Positions 1 through 8,171 of a stretch of 26,247 nucleotides of DNA are shown piece after piece. Both the position numbers and the translations under genes were made by a program. A model generated the notes under the pieces. The model saw only the letters and a program-made list of their open reading frames with translations. It made no database searches and had not been told where the DNA came from. This DNA comes from Chara braunii (lineage: Eukaryota; Streptophyta; Charophyceae; Charales; Characeae): positions 3,333,132-3,359,378 of the forward strand of contig BFEA01000015.1 in assembly GCA_003427395.1 (NCBI GenBank), written 5' to 3'. Position 1 is the stretch's first letter. The number at the start of each line of letters is the position of its first letter.

Positions 1-128
1 AGAGAGAGAGAGCAAGAAAGAAAGAGAGAAAGACGAAAAAAGACGGAAAAAGAGGAGGAAGCGAGGGAGAGAGAGACACAGGCAAGCTTCCTCCTTTTTT
101 TTTCCTTTTTTTTTCCTTTTTTTTTTTT
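1..128. repeat. Purine-rich then T-rich low-complexity DNA
   Basis: The window opens with an (AG)n run and continues as an almost pure A/G tract to about position 80. From about 93 it becomes T/C-rich with T runs of eight or more. No gene is visible. It is simple-sequence DNA. Confidence 0.85.
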
Positions 129-221
129 TTTGTTTCAAGACATGCGTGCCATAGCTACACGGCGCATCCTTGTCTCGGGTCGTGCCGCTGGCGATGGCAG
201 AGTCTTGACCGCACTCTCCCT

Positions 222-480
222 CTGCCACACACCCACGCGCAGACACACACAAACTCTTGCCCACACACTCTCTGTCACACCCACCCACGCGCACACACAC
301 ACAATCTCATGTTCTCTCTCTCTCTCTCTGACACACACGCACACACACAAACAGACAGGCAAACTTTGTCCCATATGTGTGTCTGTGTCATGGTGTGTGT
401 GTGTCTGTGTATGAGAGAGAGAGCGAGAGAGCGAGCGAACAAGAGTCTGTGGTGTGGCGATGAGAGAGAGAGAACGGCAG
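222..480. repeat. Mixed CA / CT / GT / GA microsatellites
   Basis: Dinucleotide runs follow one another: CA-rich (about 222-305), TC-rich (about 312-329), CA-rich (330-350), GT-rich (377-410) and GA-rich (412-476). Reading frames across this stretch code only for His/Thr/Ser or Arg/Glu/Cys/Val strings and are artefacts of the repeats. The mixture suggests several adjacent slippage-prone tracts. Confidence 0.9.
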
Positions 481-500
481 ACAGACAACCAAATGAGAAT

Positions 501-649
501 GAACTTCCCGCTAGAACATGACCAGATGCACCCGCCACGTTTTCTCACATTTCGACAGTGCTGTGGCGATGCTCACGGACCGCCCGCAGTGCGGACCGAG
601 CGCCAAACACTGGCGTGCCTGCATCTGACCGTGTTCTAGCGGAAAGTTC
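501..649. repeat. Foldback element: 30-bp inverted arms, 89-nt loop
   Basis: Bases 501-530 and the reverse complement of 620-649 match at 26 of 30 positions. Both arms carry the core CCGCTAGAACA and end in CAGATGCA. The loop (531-619) is GC-rich and contains further small hairpins, including CGCCA-AACAC-TGGCG at 601-615. There is no ORF of note. It resembles a foldback or MITE-like element, or a palindromic duplication. No target-site duplication was identified. Confidence 0.65.
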
Positions 650-1017
650 GTTCCGACCCAAAGCGATTGCAAAATAAAATTGTCTTTTTTGTCGTTTGTT
701 TTTTCTTTTGTCGTTTTTTTGTTTGTTTTTTTGGGACCGACGAAAAAAGAAAGACACAGTAAAAAAAAAAAAGAAAAAAAAAAAGAAAAGCAAATTCATG
801 GGAAAAAAAAGGAAAGTCTTTTTTTTGTTTCAGAAACAAAACGAAAACAAAAGGCAAAAAAAGCAAACAAAACGACACACCAGAACGAAAAATATAATTT
901 TTAAAAAATAAATAAAATAAAATAAAATAAGTAAAAAACAAGAATACGAAACAAAATGACAAATTCTTTTTTTTTTTTTAGAATACGAAACATAAAAACA
1001 AAAAATAACAAAAAGGG
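650..1017. other. A/T homopolymer-rich stretch, no gene seen
   Basis: This stretch consists of T-rich then A-rich tracts, including long A runs near 762-785 and T runs near 966-979, plus an (AAATA)n-like stretch around 905-930. Apparent ORFs on both strands are Lys/Phe-rich products of the homopolymers. Nothing resembling a gene was found. Confidence 0.7.
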
Positions 1018-1286
1018 GGCCGGACACAAATCAACACGGAAATGCTATCCGACGGCGGGCACGTCGAGATATTCATCCGTATCGACGCCCGCCGTGTACC
1101 CAGCCCCGTGGGCGCGCTCTCTCGTTTAGTGGCGCGCTGTGAACAATTCGGTATGCGTGCCACTCTGCACGCCCACCCGCCCTCGATCGCCTTCATCCGC
1201 CGGCCCGCATCAAAACTTCAACCCGATTCCGGCGCGCGGCGGAACACCGGCCTTCCCCCCCGGCCAATGCTGCTTAAGGATTAGGA
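1018..1286 (+). other. GC-rich island with an 80-codon unrecognised ORF upstream of a TAA/poly(A) tract
   Basis: A sharp jump in GC separates this block from the A/T-rich DNA on both sides. It holds an open frame, 1042-1284 plus, starting MLSDGGHVEIFIRID and rich in Arg, Pro and Ala. I do not recognise it. The frame closes just before a (TAA)n run followed by a ~53-nt A tract. That order (coding-like sequence, then an A-rich tail) would fit the 3' end of a retrocopy or LINE inserted on the plus strand. GC-rich DNA gives long chance ORFs, so the coding claim is weak. Confidence 0.2.
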
Positions 1287-1291
1287 TAACA

Positions 1292-1292
1292 G

Positions 1293-1329
<37 letters not shown>

Positions 1330-1341
1330 AAAAAAAAAAAA

Positions 1342-1371
<30 letters not shown>
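1292..1371. repeat. (TAA)n followed by a ~53-nt poly(A) tract
   Basis: About nine TAA units (1292-1319) run into an A homopolymer ending at about 1371, broken by a single T near 1342. This is the longest A tract in the window. A TAA microsatellite leading into poly(A) is a common 3' tail of non-LTR retrotransposons. Confidence 0.85.
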
Positions 1372-1372
<1 letters not shown>

Positions 1373-1388
1373 ATCTCTTCAGCCAGAT

Positions 1389-1564
1389 GGGCACCTGGGG
1401 CAAGGTCCAACGAGCAAAGAGGATTGGATCAAGTTCCTGAATCTGGATGTGTTTTATGAACAGATGCGGTTCAATATCGATTTTCTGCACCTCTCCAGAA
1501 AAATGTCCAAATTCAGGCATTCAGTCCAATCCTCTTTGCTAGTGGGACCTTGCCCCTGGGTGCC
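1389..1564. repeat. Foldback element, family 1, copy A
   Basis: Arms of about 66 nt (1389-1454 and the reverse complement of 1498-1564) match at roughly 80%, with shared blocks GGGGCAAGGTCC, AGCAAAGAGGATTGGA and CCTGAAT. The loop is about 45 nt. The left arm is preceded by the long A tract and the right arm is followed, after ~25 nt, by eight T, so the symmetry may extend outward. A related element lies at 4194-4359. There is no coding potential. Confidence 0.7.
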
Positions 1565-1725
1565 AATGCTGTGGTCCCATTTACATGGAGCTTTTTTTTC
1601 GGACCGAAGGTTACAAAAATTATGCTCCGACAATGAAGATCCAGACCCCGCCCATGCCCCTATTGGGTATGCGAAGGTGACTCTAATATGTCTGTAATCC
1701 AGCCTCTACAACAAACTGGGCTTTC

Positions 1726-1748
1726 AAAAAAAAAAAAAAAAAAAAAAA
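1726..1748. repeat. Poly(A) tract (23 A)
   Basis: An uninterrupted run of 23 A lies between two foldback elements. It could be the tail of a plus-strand retro-insertion, but nothing recognisable precedes it. Confidence 0.8.
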
Positions 1749-1785
1749 GGAAGAAATGGGGAAACTACACGGGAGTCACAAAAAA

Positions 1786-1911
1786 GAGTTATAATTGCAC
1801 TATGGGCCAAGATACAGTTCGGGCAATGTATACAACCCAGCATTCTGGCCGGGTAGGGTGCCCGAAGTGCAATTGTAAACTGCATCTTGCCCCAAAGTGC
1901 AATTATAACTC
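1786..1911. repeat. Foldback element: 34-bp inverted arms
   Basis: Bases 1786-1819 and the reverse complement of 1878-1911 agree at 31 of 34 positions. Both begin GAGTTATAATTGCAC and end CAGTT. The 58-nt loop contains an inner pair (CGGGCA / TGCCCG). A second GTGCAAT motif at 1867 suggests internal duplication. This is the best-preserved foldback in the window. Confidence 0.7.
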
Positions 1912-1982
1912 ATTTTTATGACTGTACTGAATTACCCCTAATGAGTTGCACCCTCATTTTGGTTGCACCAGACCAGAAAGAT

Positions 1983-2206
1983 AGCTTGAATACATCCAGT
2001 ATCAGGGTGCGTTGTGTCCAGGAGAAGATGGTAGTCCTGATGGAATCAGATAGCGTGCCTAACCCTGTAAACCACCCACCACCTCTCCTACTGTCTTCAA
2101 ACGAATAGAAGGCCCGGTAATTATCGCCGTATCTGGGCTGAAAGTTGTGCCAAATACAGCTATAATGACAGGGTGTGCTATTCGGGTGAAGACGGTAGCC
2201 ATTCTG
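1983..2206. repeat. Diverged direct duplication, period about 165 bp
   Basis: Two diverged copies share the order AAAG, AATACA, CAGGGTG and GAAGA(T/C)GGTAG at about 1978-2039 and 2138-2205. They lie in direct orientation and are too diverged for a recent event. No gene is evident in them. Confidence 0.45.
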
Positions 2207-2376
2207 GTGCGACGCGTTTGTAAATAATGGTGGGTTTTTGGGGGGGTTGGCCTACCGGATCTCCTTGGCCAGTGGCGCCAGCCAAAAGGTAAAAATGTAC
2301 TCCTTGCCTGTTCGTTTGTTTGGTGCGCAGCACAAATCCGCCTCAGGAAAAAGATGCTAGCAGGTACTGGTGGTTT

Positions 2377-2419
2377 GGGGTGGGGTGGGGTGGGGTGGGG
2401 TGGGGTGGGGTGGGGGGGG
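2377..2419 (+). repeat. (GGGGT)n minisatellite, G-quadruplex candidate
   Basis: Eight G runs of at least four G are separated by single T, ending in a run of eight G. The single-nucleotide loops meet the sequence rule for parallel G-quadruplex formation on the plus strand. The unit is GGGGT. It is not the plant TTTAGGG telomere repeat, and the tract is short and internal, so telomeric origin is unlikely. Confidence 0.85.
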
Positions 2420-3631
2420 AGTAGGGGGAAGAAGTTATAAACCCCTGCTGCTATAATTGACCCCACTGCAAAGTTGGATTGTTGATCACTGCTGAATAGA
2501 CCCCAAGGCCCCAAACTCGTCAGCCAGCTACTTTTTTTAAACTCTTTTTCCCTTCTAGCCCGCTGGCAGGCTGGCTGGCTGCATGCCACATCACTGTGAT
2601 CAGGGGCTGGTACAACTTCGCTCTTGCACTGACATTATGGCGCTAACCTACCTACAGGCCTTAGGGAGAAGTATGAGTTGGTGGGTGTTCCTTGGTAGTG
2701 CACATACAGTAGAGAGAGAAGAGTGATGGTGGAGTTGGAGATGAAACAAATGTGGGCCAGCCTGGATGCCAATCCTGAGGTTCCTTATGCATGGACCCCT
2801 TTTATTCCCCCCCCAACCATAGGGTGGTTCTCCACCGCCATTCCTCAAGAACATTCCTGGAAGAACAGCGGGCTCCACAGCTGTTTTCACTTTTTTCCCC
2901 CTTTCGGTGACCTCGTCTCCAATCGCCGAAACTCCTATCCCTCTTCAGGCCGCGTTCCGGTGCTGAATCACCGGTTCTCAGGGGCTGACCCGACAGGGCA
3001 CTTTCACCAAAAAATAGGAAAAGCACCATGAAAGATGGGTCCGCGGCATTCGGCACGTGAAAGAAAATTCTGCCCCCATAGGGCCGACAGCGCAGGGACG
3101 TTTGCAGCATGGACGGCGAAAGGCCTGCATGCCAACAGTACCTGCGGATGGGCGAGGCCAATGGTACCTGCGGATGGACACAGCAAGGAGGGAAGGCCGG
3201 CAAGGCAAAAAAGGAAAATACTGAATCCCGGTAACACCGACGTTCTGAGACACGGGTAGGGGGTCCGGGACTTTTCCAGAATTGTACCCGCCACGTGCCT
3301 ACAGTCACGGCGGTGGTGACACGCAACCGTTCGAGAGAAGAAACAGCCGTTTTTTTTTTCAGCCGAGACCCGCGGTACCTTGTGGGATGTCAAATTTTCC
3401 CCAGAGTACCTAAAGAATGTCGGATCAGAGCCTTAACTAGGGAGTACGCAGGCAGGTACCGTTTGCCGTGAATTCCAAAAAAATCGGGACACGGCATCAG
3501 GCCACAATTCCAGCTTCAGTGAACATGGAGACCACCATTTTTCCATGCTGCATGGAGCTGTTCTTGTAATAGCCCCAAATGGCCTGGTAGGTGGAGCCCC
3601 ACAAATTGTTACAGCCTCCGTGCTGTGCTTA
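2420..3631. other. No gene recognised; short 26-bp duplication inside
   Basis: This is mixed-composition DNA with several overlapping open frames on both strands (for example minus 2802-3326 and 3004-3393). None shows a recognisable motif and their frames overlap in ways expected by chance. A 14-bp motif, GTACCTGCGGATGG, occurs at 3138 and again 26 bp later at 3164. Further GGTACC/AGTACC motifs recur up to 3460. Confidence 0.5.
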
Positions 3632-3807
3632 TTTTAAGCCACCAGTACTTGGCCCAGCTATTGGCCGTGGGAAAATATGGAGTAGAAAGTTACTAGAAAC
3701 GTTTCTAGTCGGATAAATTTGGGTGCTCCTGTAGTGACCCATACATTTCCTAAAATTGTGGCTTGTTAACGGGAGTACGACTTTAGGAAGTACTGGTGGT
3801 TTTAAAA
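3632..3807. repeat. Foldback element: ~20-bp inverted arms
   Basis: The left arm at 3632-3650 (TTTTAAGCCACCAGTACTT) matches the reverse complement of 3788-3807 with one inserted base and one mismatch. The interior (~137 nt) contains a smaller symmetric patch, CTAGAAACGTTTCTAG, near 3693-3708. It has no ORF. It is similar in size to the other foldbacks here but shares no arm sequence with them. Confidence 0.6.
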
Positions 3808-4193
3808 AGGGGAAATCCTCAAAGACCCCGCAGTGGAGCACAACCCACAGATTTTATCTGGCACTTGGGCCCCAGGAGACTAGGACCCACAACATTGACT
3901 GGAACTGCCTGCCCCTTTGCAGCCAGCTGGCCTAATATTCTGGCTCCAATTTAGCCAGGGAAAACAAAAGGGGGGTGACGGCCGTGAGATACGTCAGCCC
4001 TCCACACTGTTGACCAACACCCCAAAAGGTTTGAATTATAATTCAGTTTTATGACTACCTTTTATATTCTTTATTCTTGAATTATATTTTGATTTCCACT
4101 CCTCTTTTTTTTTACAAAGCCAGGAACCGCGGCGGAAGATCAATGACGGTGAGAAGTGAAGAATGTGTGTAAGTGGAACCTATCACCTGGGCC
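3808..4193. other. No gene seen
   Basis: Mixed sequence, AT-rich around 4030-4110 with a T run at about 4106. There are no open frames of note and no recognised repeats. It separates two foldback elements. Confidence 0.5.
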
Positions 4194-4384
4194 GAGGTCA
4201 GTGGATTGGATTGACCTCCTGAATCTGGGACGTGTTTGTGGAAAGGTGCAGAAAGGCGAGATTGAACTGCTTTTAAGAAAAAACAAAAAAACTATCAGCA
4301 TCTCTGCTCAAAACGCGTCCACATTCAGGAGCCTCATCCAACCCTTTTTGCTAGACCTCTTTTTTTTTTTTTTTTTTTTTTTTT
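4194..4384. repeat. Foldback element, family 1, copy B, with a 25-nt poly(T) end
   Basis: The left arm (4194-4237) and the reverse complement of 4312-4359 share GAGGTC, GGTTGGAT/GGATTGGAT, CTCCTGAAT and GAC(G)CG/GTGTT. Both arms also resemble those of copy A at 1389-1564 (CACCTGG, GGATTGGA, CCTGAATCTGG, TGTTT), so the two are members of one family. The right arm runs directly into 25 T (4360-4384). On the minus strand this reads as a poly(A) tract abutting the element. Confidence 0.6.
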
Positions 4385-4597
4385 GGAACACACGCAGCCA
4401 AATGTCGGGCCTGGTTCATACAACGGCTGCTTTTGAATTATAAAAGCAGGTAAAAGCAGGAAACCGGGTCCGGCATCCCTCACATCATGGAAAAGGCTCA
4501 ACAAAACAAACATAAGAAAAGAGTATGCCAAAATCCTAAGTAAGTAACGCCAGTAACAAAATCCTCCATCCTCTGTTAGACACCAAACCCTGCATAT

Positions 4598-5062
4598 CCG
4601 CCCTACCTCCCGCACGGCCGGGGTCTGGGTCACCGGGCCCCCAACCGCAGACTCAGACCCTGCAAAGACCCACCCACCTCCTCGCGATTTAGAGCGGGTG
4701 GCACCACCACCGACATTCACCTACCAAAACTGCCAACTCCCACCATGATGGAAATTTCGCTAACCTGCGGAAATACCCTACCACCCGCGCGGCAGGGGCC
4801 AAAGACCCCACAGAACCCACCCACCTCCTCTCATCTGCATTCCGCCTCGCAATGGAGTCTTCACCGCCCTCCATGATGAAGCACCCGCGGAGCGACACTC
4901 TCCAATCCCAGTCAAGAAAACAGGATGTCAGAAGAAAATCCCAACCACATGCAAAGAGGCAAGACCAATCCAACAACTTCTCCCATGTGGGAAGACCCTA
5001 CCACCCGCGCGGCTAGGGTCAAAAGACCCTGCAAACCCACCCGCCTCCTCGCGATTTAGGAC
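4598..5062. repeat. Degenerate three-copy repeat
   Basis: A ~70-bp module recurs at about 4598-4692, 4764-4842 and 4990-5060. Its order is CCCTACC(A)CCCGC(G/A)CGGC, then a G-rich/C-rich inverted pair, then ACCCACC(C)(A/G)CCTCCTCGCGATTTA. The third copy carries a perfect 6-bp stem (AGGGTC-AAAA-GACCCT, 5014-5029); the second has GGGG/CCCC at the same place. The CCTCCTCGCGATTTA tail is intact in copies 1 and 3. ORFs on the minus strand run through it without a recognisable domain. Confidence 0.6.
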
Positions 5063-5965
5063 TAACCACTCCCTCAATCTGTGCCAACCCCCTAAGAGAC
5101 CCCACCGCGCACCATGACAAGGTCTGTGCGGGGCAGCACTCCCAAATAGTCTCAAGTAATCATAAAAATTAACCATATGAGCCCCGGCCAAAAAGCAATC
5201 AGCAATTGTGAAAAACGGAAGAGATCACACAGGCAACAGAAACACCAACCTCTACACCAACCTCTACGAAACCAACAAACAAAAAACGACCATCTGCTAT
5301 GATCCCTAATTTAGAATAAGCAGAAATCCAGGAAAGGGATCGAAATTCCTTCATGCTACCAACAGAAGAACTTCAAAATTGAAAACCGTTTGCCTAACTC
5401 GGCTAGACAGACACACAGATCCCACCTAATTTGGTAATCGGCGGGTCGAAATTACAATTCCTACAACAGAAAAATAATAAAAATCCCAGGAATCTAATTG
5501 TAGTAAACAACAAAAAGCAAAATTAACGCTCAGAAACTAGATGCAGTAAAAAAAGAGAGCAAAATTAACAAATCCTAACAACAAATAGCAATTCCACAAA
5601 CCGCCAAAACACCCAAAACGTAGGACTACAGTAACAAAAAAATGAAAAACAACACAACCGGAGAAAATATTCCTCTATCATGACGAGGAATAAGACTGCC
5701 AGCATTTGTCAACAATAGGCCGAGCGAAACCCTATCATGCCGAAGTTGCCCACACCTTCACAACAGCAAGGGGGACTAAGACCAGAGTCACTCCAGTCCA
5801 TGTAAACGTCGCAGCAGTCCATGTACGTCTTCCAACAGCGTCGACTCCATCACGGACAGCTTCCAATGCCAGCTATCCACAAAACTACATATCTGAGACC
5901 AGGGGGCTGAAGCCCCTGCCTTCCCAGTGAAAGCTGTGTAAAAGACTGCTGATCACCAGCATGTC
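5063..5965. other. A-rich region with no gene; small hairpin at 5903
   Basis: From about 5160 to 5690 the plus strand is strongly A-rich with scattered AACAA/AAAT motifs and no significant ORF. A 74-codon ORF at 5706-5930 has no recognisable features. A tight hairpin, GGGGCT-GA-AGCCCC, sits at 5903-5916, but it is not followed by a T run and has no obvious function. Confidence 0.5.
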
Positions 5966-6103
5966 TTTTTTTTTTTTTTTTTTTTTTTTGAAATGAGGTT
6001 TTCCAGACCTTCTCATGTGGCCATTCACAGCAGTACTCTCCTTCTTTTTTTGGGACCATTTCTCGATTTATGTGGGTCATCCTTGCCCAGGGACCATGCT
6101 AAT
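5966..6103 (-). pseudogene. U6 snRNA-derived chimaeric retropseudogene (3' half of U6 plus unknown tail plus poly(A))
   Basis: Reading the minus strand, 6103 down to 6052 contains ATTAGCATGG, CAAGGATGAC and AAATCGAGAAATGGTCC. These are the conserved 3' half of plant U6 in order, with only about five differences over ~50 nt from the sequence as I remember it. The U6 5' stem-loop is absent. Where U6 should end in U residues, an A-rich stretch begins (from 6051), followed by ~55 nt of unrelated sequence and a 24-nt A tract (5989-5966). U6 is normally Pol III-transcribed and not polyadenylated. A U6 piece joined to a polyadenylated 3' segment is what template switching by a LINE reverse transcriptase produces. 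No Pol III promoter or complete snRNA is present, so it is non-functional. Confidence 0.7.
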
Positions 6104-6180
6104 GACGGGCCTCAGATGGATATGGTTACAGCTCTTGAAAGATGATGAAAGATTTGAGAGAAGAGTGTCGCGTAATTTTC

Positions 6181-6204
6181 AAAAAAAAAAAAAAAAAAAA
6201 AAAA
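6181..6204. repeat. Poly(A) tract (24 A), mirror of the poly(T) at 5966-5989
   Basis: This 24-A run faces a 24-T run 191 bp to the left. Flanks also match in inverted orientation: CCAGCA and GTC outside the runs and GAAA/TTTC inside. The pair is either the ends of a foldback of about 250 bp (about 5955-6220) that encloses the U6 piece, or the tails of two retro-insertions in opposite orientation. Confidence 0.6.
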
Positions 6205-6707
6205 GGAGACGACTGCTGGACCGCTGGTCTCCTCACTTAGGTGGATTCACATATTCCCTGGCGTAAGATATCTTCTCCAACCAGTTCCTTATGCTCAAAT
6301 GCAGAGACTGGCCCTCAATGTCAGAAGTGATGGCCACCATCAGGTTGATTTCTTGGAACGTGGGAGGGCTGGGACCAAAGTGGGACCAAAGGACTTCCAG
6401 ATCAACTTCAAGGACTGGTTCTCACTTCAACCAGGAGCTACTCTTAGGGCTCCAATTTTCTATGCAGATCCATTTCCTCCCTCTGAACCAGCCCTTGTGG
6501 ACTCCTGTTTTTTTTCGTTTTTTTTTTTCCAACACTTTCAAGTTTCAACGGTATGTTTTGGGAGGGTCTTGATACATTTCAAGTAAACAGCATGAGAGGG
6601 CCGGGGTTGCTAGTTTGGGAAGCGAATCAGGCGGGGCGGCCCTTGGGACTGAAGAAGCATCCTGGTTTCTTTCACTTATCGGTATACGTAGTTGATTGTT
6701 ACCATGG
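6205..6707. other. No gene recognised
   Basis: Two overlapping plus-strand ORFs of about 94 codons (6291-6572 and 6299-6586) run through this stretch. I see no domain in either. A T-rich patch lies at 6509-6528. A short tandem repeat of GGGACCAAAG lies near 6371-6390. Confidence 0.4.
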
Positions 6708-6758
6708 GACGCTGGACCCCGTTTCCAGCAGGTGATGCTCCCCACCGATAGATTGGAG
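6708..6758. repeat. Dispersed repeat, copy 1 (partner at 20701)
   Basis: The ~50-bp segment beginning GACGCTGGACCCC and containing CAGCAGGTG, CTCCCCA and ATAGATTGGAGC matches 20701-20750 at roughly 80% in the same orientation. It marks a dispersed repeat family of unknown type. The match may extend weakly to the left. Confidence 0.55.
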
Positions 6759-6830
6759 CCACAGGCGAGAATAGCTAGCTAAGGGACATTTGCTAGTACC
6801 ATTGTCCATAGCTGTTCCTTGCGAGTGTCC

Positions 6831-6859
6831 AAAAAAAAAAAAAAAAAAAAAAAAAAAAA
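6831..6859. repeat. Poly(A) tract (29 A)
   Basis: An uninterrupted run of 29 A. It may be the tail of a plus-strand insertion that includes the dispersed repeat at 6708-6758, whose partner at 20701 is not followed by such a tail. Between here and 7150 no gene is visible. Confidence 0.8.
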
Positions 6860-7149
6860 GCAGGTGGCGGTTAAATGTTCTCTTATCAATGAAATAACAG
6901 CAGACGCGGCAGGTTTTGAGTTCGCAAAGGCAAAAAAAAAAACACGCGCCCGCAAAGATATCATGGCATGAGTTTGAAATATAGTTTGCCGCAGCCCCTC
7001 GTTTGTTGTCCTCTTCTCCCTCTCTGCCTACGGTTTATCGCGCAGCAGCTCTGTTTGACGATATGTCTATGAACTAAATGAGCGCACTTTGCAAAACAAA
7101 CGGTAAGACTTCAAAAAGAAGACAAACATGAGGGGCATACCAAACCCAT

Positions 7150-7274
7150 TCATTTTTCACATTCTTCCTGTAACTCCCCCTTAATAGTGCCTCTCACCGA
7201 CAAGGCTCGCCACGTTGATGAAGTTGAGCGCAAGCTGCCCGCATCCCCGTGTGCCATAACGGCCCACTTGTACG
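7150..7274 (-). CDS. Candidate terminal exon of the minus-strand gene at 7-9 kb
   Basis: On the minus strand a pyrimidine-rich stretch ending CTCACAG lies immediately before 7274, a good 3' splice site. From there one frame reads to a TGA at 7152-7150 and includes KWAVMAHGDAGS and GTIKGELQEECEK. The same block recurs at 11600-11727, and the homology stops exactly at this splice site. That supports a real exon boundary. Early in the block the differences between the copies are mostly third-position transitions. A 4-nt length difference then changes frame, and an alternative frame here (ending NFINVASLVGERHY) resembles the other copy better downstream. The reading frame is therefore uncertain, as is the join to the upstream exon. 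Function unknown. Confidence 0.4.
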
Positions 7275-7460
7275 CTGTGAGAAAGAGGCAGAGTAAATGG
7301 CGAGGTGATCAACACAGGGAAAAGAGATGAAAATAAGACAAACCAAGAACGAAAATGGGAAAGTAAGGGAAAGAACGGAGTGCGGAATGAAGATGAAGGC
7401 AAATGAGTGGATAAGAAAAGCCTCAAGAAAGATTCTGTCCTTGAGAGGATACACATTGTA

Positions 7461-8171
7461 AGGATGAGGTGGATGGGCACATGGAAGACCTAGCTGAGCA
7501 TTCTCAGCAAAACAATTGCCACGACGGCTGGCATTGAGCATGCCCACCATACACTCCCGACAAATGGCATGTCGATTGCAGGCCAAAATGAAGGAAGAAC
7601 ACTCATCACAAAAGACCATGCGTCCAGTATAGCGCCCATGGTCGCAAAATGGGCATGTAGTGTTCGGATGCGGAGGGTGCCTGCAGTCAGGAACGGAGGG
7701 ACAATCCTCTACACACATGGATGCAGAAACCATGTCATTGTACTGATTGTGACAAAGACGATGACGGCTACAGCCAAGTGTAACAGTGTCTGTAGTTGTG
7801 CGAAGGAGAAGGTTGCAGAGTGTTGATATATTGTCTTGCTGCAGCACGGGGCCAGAGGAATGATCTTCGGCATAAAAGAGATTGCAGACAGTTTGAAGTG
7901 GCAAGAAAACAGCACCATTATGTAAGAAATTAGTAACATCAGTCATGGCATGGACCACGATGTCATTGTCCCATAACTCCCAGTGGTCAGAGGTATGTAC
8001 AATGGCCATATAATGGCCAGGTCTGTGCACAACATATGCAGAGATGTGGGATGGATGATTAAACCACTCAGCTGCTCGAGCATTGTGTAGTTCAAGTTGG
8101 CGGTCCCTCGTTGCTACTTGTACAACAGCAATGATAAAACCCCTATCCCTGGGATAATTACAATCCTCTGG
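7461..8171 (-). CDS. Exon with a USP-like His-box and a Cys/His zinc-binding cluster
   Basis: The frame opens after a TAG at 8174-8172 and continues well past 7461. The 3' end is uncertain: CTAG|GTCTTC at 7490 is one possible donor, and the sequence below 7461 reads as hydrophobic intron-like translation. Around 8018-7962 it encodes AYVVHRPGHYMAIVH and then HWELWDNDIVVH. The pattern GHY-(x)n-W-x-x-W/F-D-D/N resembles the His box of ubiquitin-specific proteases (C19), where His and Asp/Asn belong to the catalytic site. A catalytic Cys box was not found. At about 7655-7550 comes CPFC, then FCDEC, then CNRHAICREC, a RING-like spacing of zinc ligands. HPPHP occurs on both sides of this cluster. 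The role is unknown; a ubiquitin-related function is a guess from one motif. It could be a host gene or the cargo of a transposon. Confidence 0.5.

Noticed and set aside
636-1030. Lys- and Phe-rich open frames of 70-110 codons on both strands
   Set aside because: They are translations of A and T homopolymers and show no motif.
2377-2419. Possible telomeric repeat
   Set aside because: The unit GGGGT is not the plant telomere repeat, the tract is 43 bp and internal, and no subtelomeric pattern surrounds it.
2059-2589. 176-codon minus ORF with Pro/His repeats
   Set aside because: The repetitive part is the (GGGGT)n tract and the rest overlaps a degenerate direct repeat. No domain is visible.
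6275-6530. Additional foldback element (AACCAGTTCCTT versus inverted AACCAGTCCTT)
   Set aside because: Matching blocks are short and scattered, close to what chance would give.
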